Shown here: in pieces, positions 9,849 to 17,768 of the stretch | Position numbering within the stretch: position 1 is the stretch's first letter | How the letters are laid out: every line of letters starts with the position of its first letter | Assembly: GCA_023443285.1 (NCBI GenBank) | Contig: JAEZVB010000050.1 | Coordinates: forward strand, 1 to 64,000 | Reading direction: 5' to 3' | Source: Bacillota bacterium | GTDB taxonomy: Bacteria > Bacillota > Negativicutes > Sporomusales > Sporomusaceae | Length of the DNA: 64,000 nt | Notes under the pieces: generated by a model | What the model was told of the DNA's origin: nothing | Databases searched by the model: none | What the model saw: only the letters and a program-made list of their open reading frames with translations | Translations under genes and position numbers: made by a program

Positions 9849-9922
9849 TATTTCTTTTTGCTTACTTTGTGTCATAACAAAAGCAAGGCCGCTTGTATAT
9901 GGCCGTATACCAAAAATAAGTC
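9849..9922. repeat. Palindromic dispersed repeat, module B copy 2
   Basis: Same orientation as 8232-8304, but the inverted repeat has decayed (CTTACTTTGTGTCATAACAAAAGCAAG shape, arms no longer perfect). It begins right at the MATE stop codon and runs into the duplicated gene fragment at 9901-9987; the shared text GGCCGTAT sits at the junction. Confidence 0.6.
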
Positions 9923-9987
9923 TTTAATAATAAGGCGGAATTAAAGGATTATTTAACGATTAATGTTTTTCAAGAACGTGATCTTTT
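9901..9987 (+). pseudogene. Fragment of the small gene at 7383-7637
   Basis: About 87 bases resemble 7541-7628, the 3' part of the small gene upstream (shared blocks include GAATTAAAGGATT and TTTTTCAAGAA). Small insertions and deletions destroy the frame. The fragment abuts the 3' end of the DUF2975 pseudogene on the other strand. Confidence 0.65.
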
Positions 9988-10466
9988 TTTGGTTTTAATT
10001 CTAAGATATATTTTAATGGCTTTTGAAGTACGTCCACAATGGCTGCACTGATACTTGTTGCTAAAATACCCATTAGACATAATGATATAGGACCTGCTGC
10101 ATCATCATCGCCACCTGTAACTTTAGCAACCATCCTTAGGCTTACTATTCCTAGCAAAAAGAGGAGAATGACTGTAAAAGCACATTTCTTTATAATTTGC
10201 AAAGATTTAAGAGATAATTCAGAGAAAGCATTGTTCTTTTCAATGTAGGTTAATAGTTTATATGCTTGATACAACGCAACAGAAATCGCAATACAGAATC
10301 CATATGTACATACTAAAAAGGGGATTAAGAAGTAAGCCGTATCTGGGTGTTCCCTTGCATCTCTAATGGCTATCTCAGGCAACAAAATACATAAAGCAAG
10401 TACTGCAATTCCAGTCAGAAAAATAATTACCTTTAAGAAAGTAGTTGAGCCTCATTTAATATTCAT
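9960..10466 (-). pseudogene. DUF2975 family membrane protein, disrupted
   Basis: DUF2975 proteins are small four-helix membrane proteins of Firmicutes, often paired with a YozG-like HTH regulator. Four hydrophobic segments are visible here and the text GSTTFLK at the start fits the family. Reading from the ATG at 10466, which has GAGGTG upstream, the fifth codon is TGA (10454-10452); the family usually has a basic residue there, so this looks like a CGA-to-TGA change. The C-terminus runs into repeat-derived sequence (KPKKDHVLEKH) instead of the family ending. A TTG at 10385 could start a shortened protein. No HTH partner is present. Confidence 0.65.
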
Positions 10467-10640
10467 TTAAGACACCTCACTTATTGAATGGGCGTTCACT
10501 GGATATCGCCTTCACCCTCACGATGAAGAGATTTCATTGCTGGTGCGATGGATGTTTTGCCGATCATCGCAATTTTAGCAGGGGTAATTGCGCGTGGTGT
10601 TATCGGAGCAGTATGCCCAGGAAAACAGGAATCGATACAG
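10467..10640. other. Short stretch without a supported gene
   Basis: No gene is supported. A 37-codon frame from ATG 10548 to 10661 would encode a hydrophobic peptide, but it lacks a clear ribosome binding site and ends inside an inverted repeat. Confidence 0.3.
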
Positions 10641-10714
10641 TTTTTGTCGCAATTCCTATAGGTGAATTGCGACAAAAACAGGGGCAAGGCCATGTCAGCC
10701 TTGCCCCTGTTTTT
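10641..10714. terminator. Two abutting hairpins, bidirectional terminator
   Basis: The first hairpin has 15-bp perfect arms (10641-10655 with 10664-10678). The second has 14-bp arms, AACAGGGGCAAGGC with GCCTTGCCCCTGTT (10677-10712), and T-runs on both strands. The second ends the coiled-coil gene on the minus strand. The two share a few A residues, so they cannot both form completely. Confidence 0.75.
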
Positions 10715-10718
10715 GTAT

Positions 10719-11111
10719 TTACTTGGCCAGCTTTAAGAGTTTAATTTCACCGTCTTGTGCTGCCACTCGATGATCTAAAATGTCAATTTTGGTTTCGATC
10801 TGATCTAACCTTTTATCTAGTTTCTTATCTATAAGGCCGATCATGGCAATAACGTCCTTCTGGCTTTCAGCTGCAAGTTGATCTATTTTATCATTTAGTG
10901 TCATAAATGCCTTGGTCATAGTTTCATTTACTGTCTTAATTTCTTTAGTCATAGTTTCATTTACTGTCTTAATTTCCTTGGCCATAGTTTCATTTACTAT
11001 CTTAATTTCCTTGGCCATAGTTTCATTAAGCCCAGTTAACTCCTGTTTAGTGGCCATGTTCTTTTTCAGATCCTGCATTTCACTTAGGATCTGTTTAAGT
11101 AACTCTTCCAT
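10719..11111 (-). CDS. Coiled-coil protein with 11-residue repeats
   Basis: A 130-residue, highly charged protein without signal peptide. Residues 29-72 are four tandem 11-residue units (NETMAKEIKIV and close variants), encoded by 33-bp tandem repeats at 10896-11027. Eleven-residue spacing fits a hendecad coiled coil. The flanks (LKQILSEMQDLKK and LDKRLDQIETKIDILD) also read as coiled coil. Similar short coiled-coil proteins are common in Firmicutes and have no assigned function. It has its own terminator (10677-10712) and a good AAGGAGAATT upstream of the ATG. It probably oligomerises; nothing more can be claimed. Confidence 0.7.
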   Translation of the reverse strand: MEELLKQILSEMQDLKKNMATKQELTGLNETMAKEIKIVNETMAKEIKTVNETMTKEIKTVNETMTKAFMTLNDKIDQLAAESQKDVIAMIGLIDKKLDKRLDQIETKIDILDHRVAAQDGEIKLLKLAK

Positions 11112-11220
11112 TCTAAATTCTCCTTTTTCTTACTAAATAAATTATATCATAGCCGATCGCGGTTTAACAGTAATCTTTCCAGCCATTTTAGCCTGCTTCG
11201 GGCTGGGATGCAGCCTTCAA

Positions 11221-11354
11221 TAACTCCCGTAACCCTTGGCCATTGCCGGAAAAAGCGTTCCGTAGGAGAAAAGCCAGGTGGTATTTCGTTAAGAAATTCG
11301 TACTGTTTGAGCAGCGAGTTTACGAATTTTAGGAATACCGCCCGGCTTTTCAGC
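11221..11354. repeat. Structured dispersed element, module A copy 2
   Basis: Homologous to 8079-8213 in the same orientation. The inner stem is AAATTCGTA with TACGAATTT, where copy 1 has AAACCCGTA with TACGGGTTT, so both arms changed together. The outer stem keeps pairing as well (AGCC with GGCT in place of ATCC with GGAT). Module B is absent here. Confidence 0.65.
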
Positions 11355-11489
11355 CCGTGCATAGAGATGGAGACTATATCATACAGCAAGAGCAGCTCCT
11401 GTCTTAATATAGCTGGGGTTATTTTTTATTGCCGTTTGGCACTTTGGTGGTCAACTTTTATGTTAGCAGATACAATTCAAGGAAAATAC

Positions 11490-11518
11490 TTGTAAAATAC
11501 ACATAACAAATCTATAAT
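11490..11518 (+). promoter_or_regulatory. Predicted sigma-A promoter for the DUF364-modD pair
   Basis: TTGTAA at 11490-11495, a 17-base spacer and TATAAT at 11513-11518. It lies 128 bases before the DUF364 start codon. Confidence 0.6.
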
Positions 11519-11576
11519 AATACATAATGCTAGATTGGTTATGTTTGCTTATGTTAGTTTTTGTTTAGTAGGTTTA

Positions 11577-11598
11577 TTCAAAAGATTAATCTTTTGAA
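11577..11598. promoter_or_regulatory. Perfect 22-nt palindrome in the leader of DUF364-modD
   Basis: The sequence centred on GATTAATC is perfectly self-complementary over 22 bases, with arms TTCAAAAGATT. It lies about 60 bases after the -10 box and 49 before the start codon. It may be a repressor operator or an RNA hairpin; no T-run follows directly, so a terminator is less likely. Confidence 0.5.
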
Positions 11599-11646
11599 TG
11601 ACCAAAAAAACTCAACCATTAGGTACGTAAATAAGGAGGAGAACAT

Positions 11647-12399
11647 ATGTTAACTGTGCACAAACGCTTGATTACTTACTTATTACCTTATGCGGAGCAT
11701 CTTACAATTAGCGATGTACGCATTGGCCTGGGTTATACCGCTGTAAAATTGGAAAACGGACATGGGGGAGTTGCGTGGACGCCAAATTCGTCACCAACTG
11801 GTTGTACTCATTTTGGAGGCGCTGGAACGCTTATTGGGCGTCCGGTAAAACAATTGCTTACAATGCTTGGTGATGAGGTGTCTGTCTTGGCACGTACGCT
11901 TGGTCTCGCAACTGCAAATGCTTTGCTTGTTTCTCTGCCAAATCCTTTGCAAGTGAAAGAAGAAGTCATTTCATCACTTCATATTACTCAAAATGATCGG
12001 GTAGCTATGGTTGGTTATTTCGGGCCGGTAATACCCCAATTGCGCAAGATTGGATGTCAGCTTGATATCCTTGAATTAAATGATACGCATAGTGATACGC
12101 TTCCCCCTGAAAAAGCGGGAGATGTATTGAGCGCTTGTACAGTGGCTATTATTACTGGCACATCGCTGATTAATGGGACATTTGACGAATTGAACGCCAA
12201 ACTGGGAAAACCGCGCGCAGCTGTATTGCTAGGACCATCTTCCCCTTTGTGTGTAAAAGTGTTCGCAGATACAAAAATTACTCATTTAGCCGGATCTCGT
12301 GTGCGTGATACAGATGCCGTTTTGCGTATTGTATCGGAAGGCGGCGGTACCATGATGATGAAAAAGTTTTTAGATTTCGAGACAGTGTTAGTAAGGTAA
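11647..12399 (+). CDS. DUF364 putative heavy-metal chelation protein
   Basis: A 250-residue cytosolic protein. The N-terminal part (1-85) matches the DUF4213 enolase-N-like region and the rest the DUF364 Rossmann-like domain, with VAMVGYFGPVIPQLRK and TGTSLINGTFDELN as typical blocks. The family is described as putative heavy-metal chelation and often lies next to molybdate or other metal genes; the biochemistry is unknown. A strong AAGGAGGA precedes the ATG. The modD-like gene follows after 39 bases and is probably co-transcribed. Confidence 0.85.
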   Translation: MLTVHKRLITYLLPYAEHLTISDVRIGLGYTAVKLENGHGGVAWTPNSSPTGCTHFGGAGTLIGRPVKQLLTMLGDEVSVLARTLGLATANALLVSLPNPLQVKEEVISSLHITQNDRVAMVGYFGPVIPQLRKIGCQLDILELNDTHSDTLPPEKAGDVLSACTVAIITGTSLINGTFDELNAKLGKPRAAVLLGPSSPLCVKVFADTKITHLAGSRVRDTDAVLRIVSEGGGTMMMKKFLDFETVLVR

Positions 12400-12438
12400 T
12401 GCCTTTCCTAACAAATTTTGAAATAGGATGGTATGTGA

Positions 12439-13284
12439 ATGACTTATATTACAGATGAAATGTTAGATCGTTTAATCAAGGAGGATGTACCATACATTGA
12501 TTTAACGAGCGTAGTAATGGGAATAGAGGGAAAAAAGGGTATAATTGAGTTTCGGGTAAGAGAGTCAGGCGTGGTTGCCTGTACGGAAGAGGCAGCAAAG
12601 ATAATGCAAAAGTTAGATATTAGTGTAAGTCAGTGCATTGCTTCCGGCACGTTTGTAAGCGAAGGAACTGTAATTTTAGCAGGAGAGGGAATGTCGCAGG
12701 CATTACATATGGCCTGGAAGGTTTGCCTTAATATACTTGAATACAGCTGTGGCATTGCTACTCATGCAAAGAAACTGGTTGATAGAGTGAATGAAATAGA
12801 TTCTAATGTAGCGGTCGTAGCAACACGCAAATCTTTTCCCGGAACTAAAGAATTAATTATTAAAGCTGCTTTAGCCGGAGGAGTGTTGCCGCATAGATTA
12901 GGGTTATCCGAGACAGTTCTGGTTTTTAAGCAACATTTATGCTTTTTAGGCGGGAACCATTCGCTCGTAAACATAATGCCAGTTTTGAAGAGAAAGTGTC
13001 ATGAGAAAAAAATTATCGTTGAAGTTGAATGTATTGAGGAAGCCAGAGAAGTAGCCGAAGCAGACGTTGACGGGATTCAGTTTGATAAAATTCCTTATAA
13101 TAATCTTACAGAATATGTAAAGATTATTAAGGAAATCAACCCTAACATAACCTTAATTGCTGCCGGTGGAATTACTATTAATAATATTGAGCAGTACACT
13201 GGAACAGGGGTGGATGTGATTGCCACTTCGAGCCTTTTTCATGGAAAGCCGCTTGATATGGGTGCAAAAATGAGTATGTGCTAA
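12439..13284 (+). CDS. modD: ModD-like nicotinate-nucleotide pyrophosphorylase family protein
   Basis: A 281-residue protein of the quinolinate phosphoribosyltransferase fold. The catalytic-core text ATRKSFPGTKELIIKAAL and the later EVECIEEAREV and AAGGI blocks fit ModD rather than NadC. ModD genes often accompany molybdate transport genes, but their reaction is not established. It sits directly after the DUF364 gene, a pairing that supports a shared metal-related job. No molybdate transporter is in this window. AGGATGG precedes the ATG. Confidence 0.82.
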   Translation: MTYITDEMLDRLIKEDVPYIDLTSVVMGIEGKKGIIEFRVRESGVVACTEEAAKIMQKLDISVSQCIASGTFVSEGTVILAGEGMSQALHMAWKVCLNILEYSCGIATHAKKLVDRVNEIDSNVAVVATRKSFPGTKELIIKAALAGGVLPHRLGLSETVLVFKQHLCFLGGNHSLVNIMPVLKRKCHEKKIIVEVECIEEAREVAEADVDGIQFDKIPYNNLTEYVKIIKEINPNITLIAAGGITINNIEQYTGTGVDVIATSSLFHGKPLDMGAKMSMC

Positions 13285-13551
13285 CTCCGACACGTTGTGT
13301 TGTTTCAAACAAGCTAAGAAACATAGTCCCTTTCCTCGTGTTTCGCCTGTGAATGGACAACTCAACCTAAATAGTATTAAAGAGTAGTGTGAGAATGGGT
13401 TACTCATAAAAAAGTTATCGGACGTAATGCCAAGTCAAGGTCATTAAGCGCTTACGACATTACAGCAAAAGGGCATATGGTCGTAATAATATAAAATGTG
13501 ATCACATACCATGTGTAGGCTAAGCCTCGTTCCAGATTTCTCATAAAAATC
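13285..13551. other. Intergenic stretch before the lysine leader
   Basis: About 270 bases without a supported gene or strong hairpin. Short frames on both strands have neither start sites nor family-like sequence. Confidence 0.4.
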
Positions 13552-13580
13552 TTGACGAACGTATTGCGAGAGTCTAAAAT
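13552..13580 (+). promoter_or_regulatory. Predicted sigma-A promoter of the lysine leader
   Basis: TTGACG at 13552-13557, a 17-base spacer and TAAAAT at 13575-13580. Transcription would start about 25 bases before the lysine aptamer. Confidence 0.65.
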
Positions 13581-13610
13581 ATAGCTTATAAAGAAAAATA
13601 TTCCTATTAT

Positions 13611-13780
13611 CAGATTGTTTATAGAGGTGCAGCCAACATGAGTACCTGTTTGATGAGGCATCAATGAAGACAGGGGAAGGGTTAGCTGCCGAAGCGAAAA
13701 GAACGGCGGTTTTTTTTACTGGGTCTGCATTGAATAAGTGCAGGACTGTCACCAATGCTGGTGAAGCGCTATCTCATCTG
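13611..13780 (+). ncRNA. Lysine riboswitch (L box) aptamer
   Basis: The conserved core of lysine riboswitches can be read in order: AGAGGTGCA (13623), GAGTA, GGGGAAGGG, GCCGAAGC, then CTGCATTGAATAAGTGCAGG-like P3/P4 text, CTGTCACC...GGTG and GCGCTATCTC (13766). P1 is formed by CAGAT (13611-13615) with ATCTG (13775-13779) and the ATAG/CTAT pair above it. It binds L-lysine and turns expression off when lysine is plentiful. A terminator follows at 13815-13849, then livK. This is an unusual target for this class, since the genes downstream belong to the branched-chain amino acid type of transporter. Confidence 0.93.
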
Positions 13781-13814
13781 GGACGAACATGGAAATAGTA
13801 TTCATGTTATTAAA

Positions 13815-13849
13815 GGCACCTGGCAGAGACATAGCCACGTGTCTTTTTT
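13815..13849 (+). terminator. Intrinsic terminator of the lysine riboswitch
   Basis: GGCACCTGGC (13815-13824) pairs with GCCACGTGTC (13834-13843) with one mismatch, followed by six T residues. It is the expression platform: transcription of livKHMGF would stop here when the aptamer has bound lysine. Confidence 0.85.
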
Positions 13850-13870
13850 ATAATTTTAGGGGGGGAATTT

Positions 13871-15013
13871 ATGAAAACTTGGGTAAAAATTTTATGCGTG
13901 GTTATGGTTGTGGCCTCCATGGTTGTTGCGGCAGGCTGCGGCAGCTCGACGACTCAAGGTAAAAAAGCGTCGCTGACGGTTGCGATGGTCAATCCGCTCT
14001 CAGGAGATAGTGCGACCTATGGCCAAAGCCACAAAAATGGTTTCGAACTGGCTCGTGAAGAAATCAATAAGGCCGGCGGCGTGAAAGGCCAGTCAATTGA
14101 AGCGCTTTTTCATGATGATGCCGGTGATCCCAAACAGGCTGCTGCCGGAGCGCAGAAATTTGCCGATCAAAAAAATGTAGTGGCATTAGTCGGATCTTGT
14201 CTTAGCTCTAACACGCTTGCCATGGTTCCGATAACCGACAAAGCCAAACTCTCTCATTCTGTAGTGTCTTCAAGTACGCCCAAACTTTCCGGAATCAGTC
14301 CTTATTTTTTCCGGATGGCTGTGCAGGATGCTAAAATCGGAATTTTAATGGGTGATTTACTCGGACAAAAATTAGGGGCTAAACGGGTTGCTATCCTGTA
14401 TCCAAATAACGATTTTGGTAAAGGCCTCATGTCCGTTCTGGAAAATCAACTCAAGCAATATCAGATTACCGTTGTTTCTAATCAGGCTTATTTAGCAACA
14501 GATAAAGACTTTTCCGCTCTGCTGACAGAAATAAAAAATAAAGGTATCGACGCACTTGCGGTTTGCGGTACTTATACTGACGGCGGTTTGATTGTGAAAC
14601 AAGCGACTGAATTGGGTCTGACTGTCCCCGTTGTCAGCGGTCCTGGTTTATATAGCCCCAAATTTATTGAAATTGCCGGCAAGGCTGCTGAACGCTCCAT
14701 TTCATTAGGCGCCTTTGTTTCTACTAACCCAGCTCCAAATGTGCAGGACTTTGTTAAAAAGTACAAAGAGAAATATAATATGGAACCAGATACCTTTGCC
14801 GCTTTAGGTTATGATCAAATGTATGTTCTTGCCAAGGCTATGGAAAAGGCTGGTGAAAAAGGCTCTATTACCAGAGAAGGTGTCCGTGAGGCTATGAGCC
14901 AGACTAACTATAAAGGTGTCACCGGGACAGTGACCTTTGATGATAAAGGCGACTGGGTAAGACCTTACTTATACATTACTGTAAAAGACGGAAAATTTGT
15001 AGTATATCAATAA
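13871..15013 (+). CDS. livK: Branched-chain-type amino acid ABC transporter, substrate-binding lipoprotein
   Basis: A 380-residue periplasmic-binding lipoprotein. The signal peptide ends in a lipobox, VAAGC, with the acylated cysteine at residue 23. The mature part is a Peripla_BP_6 (LivJ/LivK) protein with the AMVNPLSGDSATYGQ and DDAGDPKQA blocks typical of the family. It captures the ligand outside the membrane and delivers it to LivHM. The family binds Leu, Ile, Val, but also other amino acids, amides and aromatic acids, so the ligand cannot be read from sequence. It is the first gene after the lysine riboswitch, which points to lysine or a related compound. GGGGGGG lies upstream of the ATG. 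Confidence 0.93.
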   Translation: MKTWVKILCVVMVVASMVVAAGCGSSTTQGKKASLTVAMVNPLSGDSATYGQSHKNGFELAREEINKAGGVKGQSIEALFHDDAGDPKQAAAGAQKFADQKNVVALVGSCLSSNTLAMVPITDKAKLSHSVVSSSTPKLSGISPYFFRMAVQDAKIGILMGDLLGQKLGAKRVAILYPNNDFGKGLMSVLENQLKQYQITVVSNQAYLATDKDFSALLTEIKNKGIDALAVCGTYTDGGLIVKQATELGLTVPVVSGPGLYSPKFIEIAGKAAERSISLGAFVSTNPAPNVQDFVKKYKEKYNMEPDTFAALGYDQMYVLAKAMEKAGEKGSITREGVREAMSQTNYKGVTGTVTFDDKGDWVRPYLYITVKDGKFVVYQ

Positions 15014-15074
15014 GCCCAGTGGGAAGTGGCAGGCAATCTGTCACTTCCCACTTATAGTAGAGAGAGGTGAGCAG

Positions 15075-15953
15075 ATGCTGCAGCAAATTATAAACGGGCT
15101 GGCACTTGGCGGTGTTTATGCATTAATTGCGATTGGTTGGACAGTAGTCTTTGGCATTGTCGGTCTTATCAACTGGACACATGGTGAAGTTTTCATGATT
15201 GGAGCCTTTGCCGGCTATCTTGTTATCACAGCATACCAGGTTAATTTTTTTGTGGCCTTAGCGATTGCCATGTTTATTGGCGGGCTTGTGGCTTATCTTA
15301 TTGAACGCTTAGCTTATCGGAAGCTGCGGACAGGCCCTAAGCTTGCTTTGTTTATTACCGCGCTCGGCGCTTCCATCTTTATCCGCAATCTGGCGGCTAT
15401 TATCTGGGAACCGCAAGCGCGAGCCTATCCGCCAACCTTTGAATCAACCGTTATGACTTGGCAGCTTGGTTCGACTGTTTTGACAGTCAATACGCTGCAA
15501 ATTTTTATTTTTGCAGTTACTCTGGTAATCATGGCTTTTCTCCAGTGGTTTATAACACGGACTTTGATGGGTAAGGCTATGCTGGCGGCGTCACAGGATC
15601 TCGAAGCAGTAAGCCTGATGGGTGTTGACGTCAACCGTTTAATTACTATTACCTTCTGGGTTAGCGGCATGCTGGGCGGTGCTGCCGGCGTACTTGTCGG
15701 CGTGCTCTATGCTATTGACCCTATGATGGGTGCAATGGCTGGCTTAAAAGGCTGGGCCGTAGCCGTTCTTGGTGGCGTTGGCAGTATTAGCGGCGCTATG
15801 GTTGCCGGCCTATTGCTGGGGGTTATTGAAAATGTTTCGACAACCTTTATTTCCTCTGGATACCGGGATGCCATTGCTTTTGTTATTATGATTGCCACAC
15901 TGATCATTAAGCCAACCGGCTTAATGGGCTTCAAGTTTGAAGATAAGGTTTAG
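15075..15953 (+). CDS. livH: Branched-chain-type amino acid ABC transporter, permease LivH
   Basis: A 292-residue membrane protein with about eight hydrophobic segments and the LivH start pattern (LALGGVYALIAIGWT). The GAAGVLVG segment and the GGVGSISGAM block near the C-terminus are family signatures. It forms the inner-membrane channel with LivM. It lies 61 bases after livK and only 13 before the livM start, so it is part of the same operon. AGAGGTGAGC precedes the ATG. Confidence 0.94.
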   Translation: MLQQIINGLALGGVYALIAIGWTVVFGIVGLINWTHGEVFMIGAFAGYLVITAYQVNFFVALAIAMFIGGLVAYLIERLAYRKLRTGPKLALFITALGASIFIRNLAAIIWEPQARAYPPTFESTVMTWQLGSTVLTVNTLQIFIFAVTLVIMAFLQWFITRTLMGKAMLAASQDLEAVSLMGVDVNRLITITFWVSGMLGGAAGVLVGVLYAIDPMMGAMAGLKGWAVAVLGGVGSISGAMVAGLLLGVIENVSTTFISSGYRDAIAFVIMIATLIIKPTGLMGFKFEDKV

Positions 15954-15966
15954 GGGGTGAATGTTC

Positions 15967-16980
15967 ATGGCAAAATCGGCAGTTCAATTTGCACAACGCT
16001 TGGCACACAAACCGGCAACTGCAGTTTTTCTAATTGCAATTCTGCTAGGCTTCACCTTTGTCGATTCCCTCAATCTGACGGAAGACTATTTGTTTCCTCC
16101 CTATGCCAAGCATATTTTATTTATTTCGCTAATTTACAGTGTTGTGACCTTAAGTCTTAACTTTGTTACCGGTTATGTCGGGCAAACCTCGCTTGGCCAT
16201 GCTGCTTTTTTTGGTTTGGGCGGCTACGTTTCTGCCCTCACAACAAGTTTGCTGCATTTGCCTTATGGATTGGCTTTTTTACTGTCCGGCTTAGTTGCTG
16301 CACTGGTGGGGTTGCCGCTGGGTGCGCCGGCACTGAGAATAAAAGGTCCTTTTCTAGTAGTTGTTACCTATGGTTGCGGCGAAGTTTTTAAATATTTTGC
16401 CATCAATCTGGATATTACCGGAGGGCCGGCCGGATTGCCCGGCTTGGTGTCACCTACGATGGGCATCGCCTTTAATGATATTGGGGTAACTGGCAAAGAG
16501 GCTTTCATTGTCGCTGCCCTTATATTGTCGCTGCTACTGGCTTTTATCATGCACAGGCTGGAGGATAGCCGGGTAGGGCACGCTTTTACCGCCATCCGGC
16601 AGGACGAAATAGCTGCCTCCTCGATGGGCATTAATCCGGCGTACTACAAATTGATGGCCTTTGTCTTTGGGGCTTTCTTTGCCGGACTTGCCGGCAGTCT
16701 CTTCGTACATTACATGAGTTTTGTCAGTCCGGATATGCTCAGTTCTAATGAATCTATTATGATGCTGACTATGGTTGTTGTCGGTGGCGCCCGCAGTATT
16801 CCCGGCGCCTTCCTGGGAGCCTTTTTACTTACTATCACACCGGAGTTTTTACGATTTGTAAAAGATGTACTTGGCCTTAGCTATGATCCCTGGCTTGTAT
16901 TGTTTGGTTTACTGTTGGTTGTTATGATGCGCGTCAAACCCCAGGGACTGTTAGGTACTGAAACCGTATTTCGCCGTTAG
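15967..16980 (+). CDS. livM: Branched-chain-type amino acid ABC transporter, permease LivM
   Basis: A 337-residue membrane protein with about nine hydrophobic segments. The GYVGQTSLGHAAFFGLGGY block and the cytoplasmic loop GHAFTAIRQDEIAASSMGI, the contact site for the ATPases, are clear LivM signatures. ATG 15967 has GGGGGTGA at better spacing than the ATG at 15961. It pairs with LivH. Confidence 0.94.
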   Translation: MAKSAVQFAQRLAHKPATAVFLIAILLGFTFVDSLNLTEDYLFPPYAKHILFISLIYSVVTLSLNFVTGYVGQTSLGHAAFFGLGGYVSALTTSLLHLPYGLAFLLSGLVAALVGLPLGAPALRIKGPFLVVVTYGCGEVFKYFAINLDITGGPAGLPGLVSPTMGIAFNDIGVTGKEAFIVAALILSLLLAFIMHRLEDSRVGHAFTAIRQDEIAASSMGINPAYYKLMAFVFGAFFAGLAGSLFVHYMSFVSPDMLSSNESIMMLTMVVVGGARSIPGAFLGAFLLTITPEFLRFVKDVLGLSYDPWLVLFGLLLVVMMRVKPQGLLGTETVFRR

Positions 16981-16991
16981 GAGGAACTACC

Positions 16992-17768
16992 ATGCTGCTA
17001 CAAGTTAAAAAGCTGTGTAAAAATTTTGGTGGCCTAAGAGCTGTTAATAATATTGACTTTTCGATAGATTCAGGAGAAATTGTAGCCATTATCGGGCCTA
17101 ACGGTTCAGGGAAAACCACCTTTTTTAATATTATTAGCGGCGTTTTGCCGGTCTCATCCGGGGAAATTTTCTTCAAAGACCAAGATGTTACCCGCTGGAA
17201 AGCGTATGATATGGCAAGAGTCGGCCTTACCCGCACCTTTCAAAACATCCGGCTTTTTCCTGAACTTTCGGTACGAGATAATCTGATTATCGGCCGTTAT
17301 AGCCAAAACTCTTCCGGCCCGCTTGACGGAATCTTGCATTCCAAAAAGCTTCGTCAGGAAGAGCAAAAGAACGACGAAGTTGTTAATGAAATCCTGGAAT
17401 TTACCGGTCTTGCTGCCATGCGTAATGTACTTGCGACCAATTTGCCGTATGGTGCGCAGCGGCGCTTGGAAATAGCCCGCGCGCTGGCATCTGATCCGTC
17501 TTTGCTGCTGCTTGACGAACCGGCCGCCGGAATGAATCCCAAAGAAGTTGATCAATTGCTGTCATTGATTCGCTCACTCAAAGAGAGGGGGCTGACAATC
17601 CTGCTGATCGAACACCAGATGCGCCTGGTAATGGGTATTGCAGAACGTATGGTTGTATTTGACCATGGGGAAAAAATCGCCGAGGGCTTGCCTACGGTTG
17701 TCCGCTGTGATCCCAAAGTCATTGAAGCTTATATTGGAACTGAGGTGACTGAATGTGTTAGAAATTAA
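16992..17768 (+). CDS. livG: Branched-chain-type amino acid ABC transporter, ATPase LivG
   Basis: A 258-residue ABC ATPase. Walker A is GPNGSGKTT (about residues 35-43), the signature is a variant, LPYGAQRRLEIARALA, as usual in LivG, and Walker B is LLLLDEPAAGMNP. The ending with a C-terminal EAYIG motif is also typical. It powers LivHM together with LivF. TAGGAGGAA lies upstream of the ATG, and its 3' end overlaps livF by 14 bases. Confidence 0.95.
   Translation: MLLQVKKLCKNFGGLRAVNNIDFSIDSGEIVAIIGPNGSGKTTFFNIISGVLPVSSGEIFFKDQDVTRWKAYDMARVGLTRTFQNIRLFPELSVRDNLIIGRYSQNSSGPLDGILHSKKLRQEEQKNDEVVNEILEFTGLAAMRNVLATNLPYGAQRRLEIARALASDPSLLLLDEPAAGMNPKEVDQLLSLIRSLKERGLTILLIEHQMRLVMGIAERMVVFDHGEKIAEGLPTVVRCDPKVIEAYIGTEVTECVRN

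Noticed and set aside
10548..10661. 37-codon frame with a hydrophobic segment
   Set aside because: There is no clear ribosome binding site, and it ends inside an inverted repeat. A small membrane peptide is possible but not supported.
13285..13610. Cobalamin riboswitch in the livK leader
   Set aside because: The core blocks of the B12 box are absent, whereas the lysine aptamer blocks from 13611 are present in order.
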